DNA of 5,515 nt from an uncultured Lachnospiraceae bacterium. Lineage in GTDB: Bacteria > Bacillota > Clostridia > Lachnospirales > Lachnospiraceae. The stretch lies in NCBI GenBank assembly GCA_934394615.1, contig CAKRRJ010000116.1:1-5515 (forward strand), in the 5' to 3' direction. Positions 1 through 5,312 of this stretch are shown piece by piece. A model generated the notes under the pieces. It was given only the letters and a program-made list of their open reading frames with translations. It was not told the DNA's origin and did not search any database. The translations under genes were made by a program, and so were the position numbers. Each line of letters starts with the position of its first letter. The stretch's first letter is position 1.

Positions 1-671
1 ACCATGAGAATAATGCCGCCGATGATCATGGCATCAAAATTTTCTCCGGGGCCGAAGCGGTAACAGAGGATGCAAAGGAAGGTGATCCAGGCACTGCCGA
101 GGATGGTGCGCACAATCCGTCCAAAATGTGGATTCCCGAGATACACGGCATAGGCCTGATACAGGCTTCCGACCACAATGGAACACAAAAAATCCCACGG
201 CGAGCCGCCGAACATGACGCCAAAGCAGGCACCGGCGAGCCCGGCCACGGCAATCTGCAAAGCAGCGGGAAAGCCCGGATGCTCCTCAATGCGGGTCAGC
301 TCTCTGCGTACATGCTCCGGGGAAAGGCCTTCTTCCTCAATGCGCCTTGACAGCTGGTTTACCTCCGCGACCCTGCGCAGGTTGGTATTGTTGACAGGCA
401 CTTGCAAAACCTTGGCAAACAGGGGCTCCGTCTCATCTCCGCAGCTTAGGAAAATACCGTTGCTCAGCACGAAGATATGGACAGAATGAAGCCCGTAGGC
501 ACGGCAGATATGCATGATGGTATCTTCCACGCGAAAGATTTCCGCTCCGTTTTCCAGCTGGATCTGTCCGGCCTTCATGGCAAGGAGCAGGATTTCCTGC
601 TGCAATGCATATCGGGGAGACGCCAGTGGTGCGTCCGCTGATTCCGGGGAAATCCCGGTGGGCGCCGCCAT
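1..671 (-). CDS. ThrE/YjjP-type threonine/serine exporter family protein, N-terminal part (C-terminus beyond window edge)
   Basis: The open frame starts at ATG 671-669 and is still open at base 1, giving 223 complete codons. Residues 41-60 contain the family signature NGAEIFRVEDTI followed by CRAYG, then a VHIFVLSNGIFLS strand; this is the cytoplasmic domain of the ThrE family (DUF1212, PF06738). Hydrophobic membrane segments follow at about 135-155, 160-178, 187-204 and from 213 on. In this family the protein exports threonine/serine or, in YjjP/YjjB pairs, dicarboxylates such as succinate; the substrate cannot be told here. YjjP proteins are about 250 residues, so probably only 30-40 residues are missing, and a YjjB-like partner is expected just beyond the edge. 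Residues 1-18 form an Ala/Pro/Ser-rich tail. The ATG overlaps the upstream stop by one base (TAATG), with GGAG about 10 nt before it inside the upstream gene, which suggests translational coupling. Family assignment is strong; substrate is unknown. Confidence 0.88.
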   Translation of the reverse strand, partial: MAAPTGISPESADAPLASPRYALQQEILLLAMKAGQIQLENGAEIFRVEDTIMHICRAYGLHSVHIFVLSNGIFLSCGDETEPLFAKVLQVPVNNTNLRRVAEVNQLSRRIEEEGLSPEHVRRELTRIEEHPGFPAALQIAVAGLAGACFGVMFGGSPWDFLCSIVVGSLYQAYAVYLGNPHFGRIVRTILGSAWITFLCILCYRFGPGENFDAMIIGGIILM

Positions 672-1495
672 TATGCCGGGGCTCCATTTGCGGATGTGTT
701 TGTAGCTTCCGTGAGACATTTCGAATATTCAAAACTCTGTCCGCCGTATTCAAGGTCCGCCACCCGGTCCCGGTATTCCGCACTGCAATCCAGCTTCTTC
801 AGTGCCGGGATGACGCTGAAATCTTCCCAGAAGTGCATAGGGAATACCATTTTGGCACCGACCGTCTTCATAAAGTTATCCAGTCCCAGGTAAAACAGGT
901 CTTCCTGGCGTCCGTCTAATGGAACCATGGCAACATCCGGATGGAATCCGGCATCCCGGATTTTTTCCAGTTCCCGGTGATAGTTGGTGCTCATGTTATT
1001 GTTCCAGGCAAGCGGTTCGCCGTTCCAGCGCCAGTTGTTTAAGTCACCGGCGTGGTAGATGGTGTAGGACTCGCCGCTGGAAGCATCGGTGGGGGCAGTA
1101 TCGGAAGGAAAAGCAGGAGTGGCAGAAGCAACACCGGTTTCCACCATGAAAGCTACGCCTTCATCCGTGGACTTAAAGGCCGTCACGCGGAGCCCGCCGC
1201 CCTCCTTAAACTCCAGAACTTTCCCCGGATCCATGAACCAGGCAAGTCCGTGCAGGTGATCCGGCACCTTATTCTGCCAGATATCATCGGAAAAAATGAA
1301 GCAGATCTTCGGATGGGAAACAGCCAGATCAAAGATTTTCGGGCTGAAGTGGTCACCGTGGCGGTGGCTTACAAACACAAACAGATCTTTCTTCGGATCC
1401 AGTGCGGGAAGTGTGCCCTCCACAAAGTCAAAGAGCAGCAGCGCCTGGTCTGTCTCCAGAAGATAACCGCTGTGATGGATGTATGTGATCTTCAT
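671..1495 (-). CDS. MBL-fold metallo-hydrolase (UlaG-like branch)
   Basis: A 274-residue cytoplasmic protein. The metal-binding motif SHRHGDH lies at residues 43-49 (H44, H46, D48, H49). Further probable ligands are H148 and D151 in YHAGDLNNW and H221 in FPMHFWED. This order fits the metallo-beta-lactamase fold hydrolases with a dinuclear metal site; homologues are often annotated as UlaG-like or Zn-dependent hydrolases, and the substrate is not evident. The frame is open up to an ATG at 1549, but I chose the ATG at 1495: it has GTGAGGA about 8 nt upstream, and the protein then begins directly with MKITYIHHSGYLLETD, the usual first strands. Residues 121-142 are an Ala/Ser/Thr/Pro-rich insertion just before the AGD strand, and the C-terminal 13 residues have similar composition; both are probably disordered. 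It is the first gene of a pair with the ThrE-like gene, overlapping it by one base, so the two may share a pathway, but nothing shows which. Confidence 0.88.
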   Translation of the reverse strand: MKITYIHHSGYLLETDQALLLFDFVEGTLPALDPKKDLFVFVSHRHGDHFSPKIFDLAVSHPKICFIFSDDIWQNKVPDHLHGLAWFMDPGKVLEFKEGGGLRVTAFKSTDEGVAFMVETGVASATPAFPSDTAPTDASSGESYTIYHAGDLNNWRWNGEPLAWNNNMSTNYHRELEKIRDAGFHPDVAMVPLDGRQEDLFYLGLDNFMKTVGAKMVFPMHFWEDFSVIPALKKLDCSAEYRDRVADLEYGGQSFEYSKCLTEATNTSANGAPA

Positions 1496-1503
1496 AACAG
1501 GGG

Positions 1504-1510
1504 TCCTCAC
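1504..1510 (-). promoter_or_regulatory. ribosome binding site that decides the metallo-hydrolase start
   Basis: On the minus strand GTGAGGA lies 8 nt before the ATG at 1495. The in-frame ATG at 1549 has no comparable purine-rich site, so the shorter form is preferred. Confidence 0.7.
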
Positions 1511-1514
1511 TCGT

Positions 1515-1520
1515 ATTATA
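1515..1520 (-). promoter_or_regulatory. candidate -10 element (TATAAT) for the metallo-hydrolase/ThrE pair
   Basis: A perfect TATAAT hexamer lies on the minus strand between the terminator at 1578-1625 and the start at 1495. No convincing -35 lies 16-18 bp upstream. The expected start site near 1508 would leave only about 13 nt of leader, with the ribosome site at its very 5' end. An alternative is TGCTATGAT (1568-1576), an extended -10 next to the terminator, also without a clear -35. A promoter is expected somewhere in this gap; which hexamer is used is undecided. Confidence 0.35.
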
Positions 1521-1577
1521 AAGTAGTAGTGTTTACAGACCCTCTCCAAGGTCTTAAGGTTATGTTCATCATAGCAT

Positions 1578-1625
1578 AAAAAGCTCCCAAATCACAGAGA
1601 AAGTGTCTGGATTTGGAAGCCTTTT
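1578..1625 (-). terminator. intrinsic terminator of the rubredoxin-DUF378 operon (possibly bidirectional)
   Basis: GCTCCCAAATC (1583-1593) pairs with GATTTGGAAGC (1610-1620) with one mismatch, and an inner CAGA/TCTG stem extends it. Read leftward, the hairpin is followed by TTTTTAT (complement of 1577-1582), the normal arrangement for a minus-strand terminator about 32 nt after the DUF378 stop codon. On the plus strand it is followed by CTTTT, so it could also stop rightward transcription. It separates the defence operon from the metallo-hydrolase pair. Confidence 0.88.
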
Positions 1626-1656
1626 ATACTGAGACAGTATTTAGGGGGACAAGTGC

Positions 1657-1866
1657 TTATGCTTCCACCTGCCCTGTTTTCATATAGAAACTGATGAGAT
1701 AAAGTCCGCTGAGGCCGACCAGCGCGTAGACGATCCGGGACAGCCAGCTCATGCTGCCGAATAAAAACGCGACCAGATTGAAGTTGAAGAAACCGATCAG
1801 CCCCCAGTTGACGGCACCGATGATGGTGAGTGTCAGCGCAGTGCAGTCCATTGCTTTGTTGTTCAT
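1657..1866 (-). CDS. DUF378 family small membrane protein
   Basis: A 69-residue protein with two hydrophobic segments, about residues 9-34 (TLTIIGAVNWGLIGFFNFNL...) and 43-62 (RIVYALVGLSGLYLISFYM). The GAVNWGL motif and the two-helix layout identify the DUF378 family (PF04070), short bacterial inner-membrane proteins of unknown function; the length is normal for the family. AAGGAGGG lies about 6 nt before the ATG. The gene starts 58 nt after the fusion-gene stop codon, on the same strand with no terminator visible in between, and is followed directly by an intrinsic terminator, so it is probably the last gene of the defence operon. Its role there is not known; a membrane partner in redox stress would be speculation. 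A TATAAT at 1911-1916 without a good -35 leaves room for a weak separate promoter. Confidence 0.9.
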   Translation of the reverse strand: MNNKAMDCTALTLTIIGAVNWGLIGFFNFNLVAFLFGSMSWLSRIVYALVGLSGLYLISFYMKTGQVEA

Positions 1867-1873
1867 GCCATTC

Positions 1874-1887
1874 CCTCCTTACAGGAG
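1874..1887 (-). promoter_or_regulatory. ribosome binding site of the DUF378 gene inside a tiny inverted repeat
   Basis: On the minus strand CTCCT, GTA, AGGAG form an inverted repeat with a 3-nt loop in which the AGGAG half is the ribosome binding site. A 5-bp stem is only weakly stable, so an effect on translation is possible but unproven. Confidence 0.3.
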
Positions 1888-1924
1888 TAAGTCTGCGCAG
1901 AAAAAGGGAAATTATACAAACCTT

Positions 1925-3106
1925 TTAATAATTCTCTTCGTGTACTTCAAAATAGCTCTGCGGATGATTGCATACCGGGCATACCTCCGGAGCCTTGGAT
2001 CCCACTACAATATGTCCGCAGTTGCGGCATTCCCATACCTTTACTTCACTTTTCTCAAAGACCTGTGCTGTTTCAATATTTTTAAGGAGCGCGCGATATC
2101 TCTCCTCGTGATGTTTCTCGATCTCACCAACTGCTCTGAACTTTGCTGCAAGCTCCGGGAAACCTTCCTCCTCCGCGGTTTTTGCAAAGCCTTCATACAT
2201 ATCGGTCCACTCGTAATTCTCGCCCTCTGCAGCAGCAGCCAGATTTTCTTTCGTATCACCGATTCCGGCCAGCTCTTTGAACCACATTTTTGCATGTTCC
2301 TTCTCATTGTCAGCTGTTTTTAAGAACAAGGCCGCCATCTGCTCATAGCCTTCCTTCTTCGCGACAGAAGCGAAATAGGTATATTTATTTCTTGCCTGGG
2401 ATTCGCCTGAAAAAGCTTCCTGTAAATTTCTCTCTGTCTGGGTTCCTGCGTATTTGTTTGTTGTCATCTCTTTTTTCTCCTCTTTCTTCACAATTTTCTC
2501 AAAGTCTGATGCCGGGTGTTTGCATAAAGGACATACAAAGTTCTCCGGTAATTCGTCTCCAACATATTCATAACCGCAGATTTGGCATCTCCATATAGTC
2601 TGCCCCGATTCGGTCTTTCCTATTGCCTGAGGTTTGGGTTTGATATGGTTTTGATAATACTCATATGTTGCGGAAGGAATATCGCTCAGAACTTCCATAT
2701 CTGTGATTTCACCGATAAACATGGTGTGGGAACCCAGGTCCTCTGTTTTCTTAACTGCTACCGAAATGTATGCGTTTGTGCCTTCTGTAATATAGTAAAT
2801 GCCATTTGTACCTCGCGCACACTTTTCAAACGCTTCAAACTTATTCACGTTCCGGCCTGATTGAAAGCCAAAATGCTCAAATAATCCAAACTGGGCCTCC
2901 TGGCTTAAAACCGATACCGTGAATGTTCTTGTTCTTTGGATCATGTCATGCGTATAATTGGCTTTGTTGACGCAGATGCTTAACTGATTTGGTTTCGACG
3001 CTGCCTGAACTGCTGTATTGATAATGCAGCCATTGTCTTTTTCCGACTCTTTCGCTGTCAGGACAAACAATCCATAACTCAGCTTATACATAGCCTTTTT
3101 ATTCAT
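1925..3106 (-). CDS. rbr: fused flavin reductase - rubredoxin - rubrerythrin (NADH peroxidase-type) protein
   Basis: A 393-residue cytoplasmic protein with three joined modules. Residues 1 to about 160 are an FMN-binding flavin reductase-like domain, with [11 protein letters not shown] and [13 protein letters not shown] as in high-molecular-weight rubredoxins (Hrb). Residues about 172-205 are a rubredoxin with C174, C177, C192 and C195. Residues 214-393 are a complete rubrerythrin: diiron ligands E235 ([10 protein letters not shown]), E268 and H271 (EKEHAK), E296 and E299 (GENYEW), E330 and H333 (EKHHEERY), then a C-terminal rubredoxin-like centre with C360, C363, C376 and C379. The known chemistry of the parts is NAD(P)H to flavin to rubredoxin to the diiron site, which reduces H2O2 to water; that the fusion does this in one chain is inference. 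I chose ATG 3106 over 3130 because AAGGGGG lies 7 nt before it and the protein then begins [12 protein letters not shown], as in relatives. The Lys/Glu-rich linker contains an internal start (2465-2482). Confidence 0.93.
   Translation of the reverse strand: MNKKAMYKLSYGLFVLTAKESEKDNGCIINTAVQAASKPNQLSICVNKANYTHDMIQRTRTFTVSVLSQEAQFGLFEHFGFQSGRNVNKFEAFEKCARGTNGIYYITEGTNAYISVAVKKTEDLGSHTMFIGEITDMEVLSDIPSATYEYYQNHIKPKPQAIGKTESGQTIWRCQICGYEYVGDELPENFVCPLCKHPASDFEKIVKKEEKKEMTTNKYAGTQTERNLQEAFSGESQARNKYTYFASVAKKEGYEQMAALFLKTADNEKEHAKMWFKELAGIGDTKENLAAAAEGENYEWTDMYEGFAKTAEEEGFPELAAKFRAVGEIEKHHEERYRALLKNIETAQVFEKSEVKVWECRNCGHIVVGSKAPEVCPVCNHPQSYFEVHEENY
2465..2482 (-). promoter_or_regulatory. internal ribosome binding site and ATG for a free rubrerythrin
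   Basis: Within the fusion gene, AGAGGAG is followed after 9 nt by an in-frame ATG (2467-2465) that begins [14 protein letters not shown], the natural N-terminus of a rubrerythrin. Starting here gives a 180-residue protein ending at the same stop, the normal length of a stand-alone rubrerythrin. Either both products are made, or this is the remnant of two adjacent genes that became fused. The Lys/Glu-rich codons of the linker (AAA, GAG, GAA) could also imitate a ribosome site by chance. Confidence 0.55.
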
Positions 3107-3163
3107 TTGTTTTCCCCCTTCTCTCTGCATTTAGAGAATGTTAATTGACTAAACAGCATGCAT

Positions 3164-3598
3164 TCAGCATCGGTCTGGATTTTCTCTCATAAAGATAAAT
3201 TCTGCCACGGAGCGGTCAAAGGTTTTGATGTGGCCAAACAACCAGTCAACCACATTTTTATGTACAAGCTCGCTGAACTGATCTGTTGGTCCTTCAGAAT
3301 CGTGAAGATATTCATACAATTCCTGAATCGTTTTCTTGAACTCCTCATGTTTTTTATGGTGCTTGTCACGATCCGGATAATCGGCTTTTTCCTGCAATGC
3401 TTCCTCTTCTTTGAAATGGAAATCAGTATATTCGTCCAGATAATCCAGCATTTTTATTGCGTTTACCTTACTTTTTCCATCCTGGCAGGCAAATACGAAG
3501 TTCCGGATTCGCTCGATCAGTTCTTTGTGCTGTGTATCAATCGTCTTATTGCCGGTTAATAAATTATCCTCGAAAGTGATATCATAATCGTACGTCAT
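3164..3598 (-). CDS. bacteriohemerythrin (O2/NO-binding diiron protein)
   Basis: A 144-residue soluble four-helix protein of normal single-domain length. All seven canonical iron ligands are present in the right spacing: H24 (IDTQHKEL), H61 and E65 (HFKEEE), H80 and H84 (HHKKHEEF), H123 and D128 (WLFGHIKTFD). Family members bind O2 or NO reversibly at a diiron site and may store, deliver, sense or scavenge it; which applies here cannot be seen. I chose ATG 3598 rather than 3613: the first has TGGAGGA about 8 nt upstream, while the second has no purine-rich site and is itself part of that ribosome site. It lies 42 nt after the rubredoxin stop and 57 nt before the fusion gene, all on one strand, so it is very likely co-transcribed with peroxide-reducing partners. 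The C-terminus ends in an unusual Cys (PDRC). Confidence 0.95.
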   Translation of the reverse strand: MTYDYDITFEDNLLTGNKTIDTQHKELIERIRNFVFACQDGKSKVNAIKMLDYLDEYTDFHFKEEEALQEKADYPDRDKHHKKHEEFKKTIQELYEYLHDSEGPTDQFSELVHKNVVDWLFGHIKTFDRSVAEFIFMRENPDRC

Positions 3599-3640
3599 AA
3601 GTCCGTCCTCCATTTTTTGGTTTGGGCTATTTCATTATCT

Positions 3641-3805
3641 CTAACCTTCTACTGTTACAAAAACATCTTTTCCAAGTCCGCAAATCGGGCATACCCAATC
3701 GTCCGGAATATCTTCAAATGCCGTTCCCGGAGCAATTCCGCCGCCCGGATCACCTACTGTAGGATCGTAAATATATCCACATGGTTCACATTCAAATTTT
3801 TTCAT
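3641..3805 (-). CDS. rub: rubredoxin
   Basis: A 54-residue protein, the classical rubredoxin length. It starts [15 protein letters not shown] and has the two metal knuckles C6/C9 (CEPCG) and C39/C42 (CPICG), with the conserved [15 protein letters not shown] between them. It holds one Fe(SCys)4 centre and carries single electrons in the cytoplasm, typically to rubrerythrins, flavodiiron proteins or superoxide reductases. AAGGAG lies 10 nt before the ATG. It is the first gene after the consensus promoter and precedes the bacteriohemerythrin by 42 nt. The likely electron acceptor is the rubrerythrin encoded two genes downstream, although that protein has its own rubredoxin modules, so this small one may serve other partners too. 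Confidence 0.97.
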   Translation of the reverse strand: MKKFECEPCGYIYDPTVGDPGGGIAPGTAFEDIPDDWVCPICGLGKDVFVTVEG

Positions 3806-3910
3806 AGCTGCTCTTCTCCTTTTCGATATAAATTTTCTATATATTGGTTAATGGTTTCTCACGGAATTGTTCTGTGTTTTATTTCTTTTGGATCGTCTCT
3901 TTGTTTGTAT
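3806..3910 (-). other. untranslated leader of the rubredoxin operon
   Basis: The start site predicted from the promoter is near 3910, so the leader is about 105 nt. It is A-rich, has no start-stop open frame of note, and shows no stable hairpin or recognisable riboswitch; the only pairing seen is a weak ATATA/TATAT stem just before the ribosome site. Confidence 0.4.
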
Positions 3911-3916
3911 GTCTGT

Positions 3917-3945
3917 ATTATAACCAAAATTTCTCAATATGTCAA
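3917..3945 (-). promoter_or_regulatory. consensus sigma-A-type promoter of the rubredoxin operon
   Basis: On the minus strand TTGACA (3945-3940) and TATAAT (3922-3917) are separated by exactly 17 bp, a perfect match to the housekeeping consensus. It lies upstream of the rubredoxin gene in an AT-rich gap. So strong a core promoter next to a Fur/PerR-like palindrome suggests that expression is set mainly by repression. Confidence 0.88.
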
Positions 3946-3948
3946 TAA

Positions 3949-3963
3949 TAATAATCATTACTA
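3949..3963. promoter_or_regulatory. Fur/PerR-type operator candidate
   Basis: TAATAATCATTACTA is an imperfect palindrome centred on C3956. It matches 11 of 14 defined positions of the Bacillus PerR box (TTATAATNATTATAA). The surrounding 19 bases starting at 3944 match 15 of 19 of the classical Fur box (hand count). It lies 3 bp upstream of the -35 hexamer, so a bound dimer would be expected to cover the promoter edge. PerR is known to repress rubrerythrin and related genes in clostridia, which makes PerR the likelier reader; the sequence alone cannot separate PerR from Fur. Confidence 0.6.
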
Positions 3964-3974
3964 TTTTAGAAAAC

Positions 3975-4003
3975 TTTATATATCAACTGGTTTTGGATAT
4001 AAA
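3975..4003. repeat. small AT-rich inverted repeat in the divergent gap
   Basis: TTTATAT (3975-3981) and ATATAAA (3997-4003) are perfect complements with a 15-bp spacer, between the two divergent transcription units. It could be an operator for the lyase gene, but AT-rich repeats of this size arise easily by chance. Confidence 0.25.
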
Positions 4004-4024
4004 ACTGTAAAATTTTGCCGATGA

Positions 4025-4053
4025 TTGCGAATTATGGGAAAACGCGGTAAGAT
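4025..4053 (+). promoter_or_regulatory. candidate promoter of the MalY/PatB gene
   Basis: TTGCGA (4025-4030) and TAAGAT (4048-4053) are 17 bp apart, each matching four of six consensus bases. The start site would be near 4060, leaving a leader of about 29 nt. It is much weaker than the divergent promoter, and nothing better is visible between 3964 and 4088. Confidence 0.35.
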
Positions 4054-4088
4054 GAAGTCAGAATTACAATGCTGGCGAAAGGATAAAG

Positions 4089-5294
4089 ATGACTATGAAA
4101 TACGATTTTACTTCCATTCTGGACCGCACTGGAAAAGACGCGATTGCGGTGGAACATATCCCGATTCCGGGTGCACAGGTGAAAGAAGGATTTGACCGGA
4201 TTCCCATGTGGGTAGCTGACATGAATTTTCCAACGGTGCCGACGATTGTGGATGCCATGATGGAGCGTGTACGGCATTCGGCCTACGGATATTTCGATCC
4301 GTCTAAAGAATATTATCGGTCGATCATCCGGTGGCAGGAAACACGCAATGGAGTAACAGGCCTGAAGCCGGAGCATATCGGCTATGAAAATGGCGTGCTG
4401 GGCGGTGTGGTCAGCGCGCTGAATGTGATGTGCTCGAAAGGCGACAATGTGCTTCTGCATTCCCCGACTTATATTGGTTTTACCAGATGTATCGAAAATA
4501 ACGGATATAATATTGTACATTCTCCGCTTGTAAAAGATGAAAACGGTATCTGGCGCATGGATTTTGCGGATATGGAAGAGAAAATCGTAAAGAATCATAT
4601 TCATGCTGCGGTTTTCTGTTCCCCGCACAACCCGTGCGGTCGCGTGTGGGAGCGATGGGAGATTGAGAAGGCCATGGAACTTTACAAAAAACATGATGTT
4701 TTTGTAGTTTCCGATGAGATCTGGTCCGACCTGATTCTGGAGGGGCACAAACACATTCCGACTCAGTCCGTGAGCGAGGATGCCAGAAACCGCACGGTAG
4801 CCATGTACGCACCGTCCAAGACCTTCAACCTGGCCGGCCTGGTGGGAAGCTACCATATTATTTATAACAGCTGGCTGCGGGAGCGCGTTCTGAAGGAATC
4901 TTCTTTATCCCATTATAATGAAATGAATGTGCTTTCCATGCATGCGCTGATCGGAGCGTACAAAACAGAGGGCTACGAGTGGGTGGATGAGCTGCGCCAG
5001 GTACTGACCGGAAATGTAGAGTTTGCCTGCAAGTATATTCAGGATCATTTTGAGGGCGTTGAGGTGTCAAAACCGGAAGGAACCTACATGCTGTTTCTGG
5101 ACTGCACAAAATGGTGTGAGAAGCACGGGAAGACGATTGATGAATTGCAGAGAGCCGGAGTGGAAGTCGGAGTTATCTGGCAGGATGGCAGACCGTTCCA
5201 CGGCCCATGTCATATCCGCATGAATCTGGCCCTGCCATTCAGCCGGGTGCAGGAGGCATTTGAACGGCTGGACCGCTACGTATTTCATGCGTAA
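4089..5294 (+). CDS. patB: MalY/PatB family PLP-dependent C-S lyase / aminotransferase
   Basis: A complete 401-residue cytoplasmic enzyme of fold-type I, the normal length for the family. Family marks in order are PMWVADMNFP (39-48), YGYF (66-69), SPHNPCGRVW (178-187, with PLP-contacting N181), SDEIW (208-212, with D209 contacting the pyridine nitrogen), APSKTFNLAGL (241-251, K244 as the Schiff-base lysine) and HIRMNLALP (375-383, R377 binding the substrate carboxylate). Relatives cleave C-S bonds of cystathionine, cysteine or cysteine conjugates, giving pyruvate, ammonia and a thiol (homocysteine or H2S); some act as aminotransferases. Exact substrate is not predictable. AAAGGAT lies about 6 nt before the ATG at 4089; a second ATG at 4095 is possible. 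It is transcribed away from the rubredoxin operon and shares its 283-bp upstream region. Sulfur chemistry and iron-protein defence could be co-regulated, but that is inference. Confidence 0.93.
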   Translation: MTMKYDFTSILDRTGKDAIAVEHIPIPGAQVKEGFDRIPMWVADMNFPTVPTIVDAMMERVRHSAYGYFDPSKEYYRSIIRWQETRNGVTGLKPEHIGYENGVLGGVVSALNVMCSKGDNVLLHSPTYIGFTRCIENNGYNIVHSPLVKDENGIWRMDFADMEEKIVKNHIHAAVFCSPHNPCGRVWERWEIEKAMELYKKHDVFVVSDEIWSDLILEGHKHIPTQSVSEDARNRTVAMYAPSKTFNLAGLVGSYHIIYNSWLRERVLKESSLSHYNEMNVLSMHALIGAYKTEGYEWVDELRQVLTGNVEFACKYIQDHFEGVEVSKPEGTYMLFLDCTKWCEKHGKTIDELQRAGVEVGVIWQDGRPFHGPCHIRMNLALPFSRVQEAFERLDRYVFHA

Positions 5295-5312
5295 TAACAA
5301 TTTAAGAATATT

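Noticed and set aside
433..783. 116-codon minus-strand open frame across the metallo-hydrolase/ThrE junction
   Set aside because: It overlaps both real genes in another frame, and its Arg/His/Pro-rich translation fits no family.
1496..1549. N-terminal extension of the metallo-hydrolase by 18 residues
   Set aside because: The ATG at 1549 lacks a ribosome site, whereas the ATG at 1495 has a good one and matches the usual protein start.
1052..1579. 175-codon plus-strand open frame opposite the metallo-hydrolase
   Set aside because: It is antisense to a recognised enzyme and runs into the terminator region; the translation has no recognisable domain.
1911..1916. TATAAT before the DUF378 gene as a separate promoter
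   Set aside because: No acceptable -35 hexamer lies 16-18 bp upstream and the extended TGn element is absent, so it is kept only as a remark.
1751..2323. 190-codon plus-strand open frame across the DUF378 gene and the rubrerythrin end
   Set aside because: It spans two well-supported minus-strand genes and their gap; its Cys/Phe/Leu-rich translation is typical of an antisense shadow.
3617..4024. 135-codon plus-strand open frame over the rubredoxin gene and promoter
   Set aside because: It covers a certain rubredoxin and its regulatory region on the other strand; the translation is low in structure and rich in Ser/Tyr/Phe/Ile from AT-rich DNA.
4032..4856. Long open frame (274 codons) on the minus strand opposite the MalY/PatB gene
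   Set aside because: It is antisense to a clear, full-length enzyme with intact catalytic motifs, and its translation is rich in His, Arg and Ser with no family likeness.
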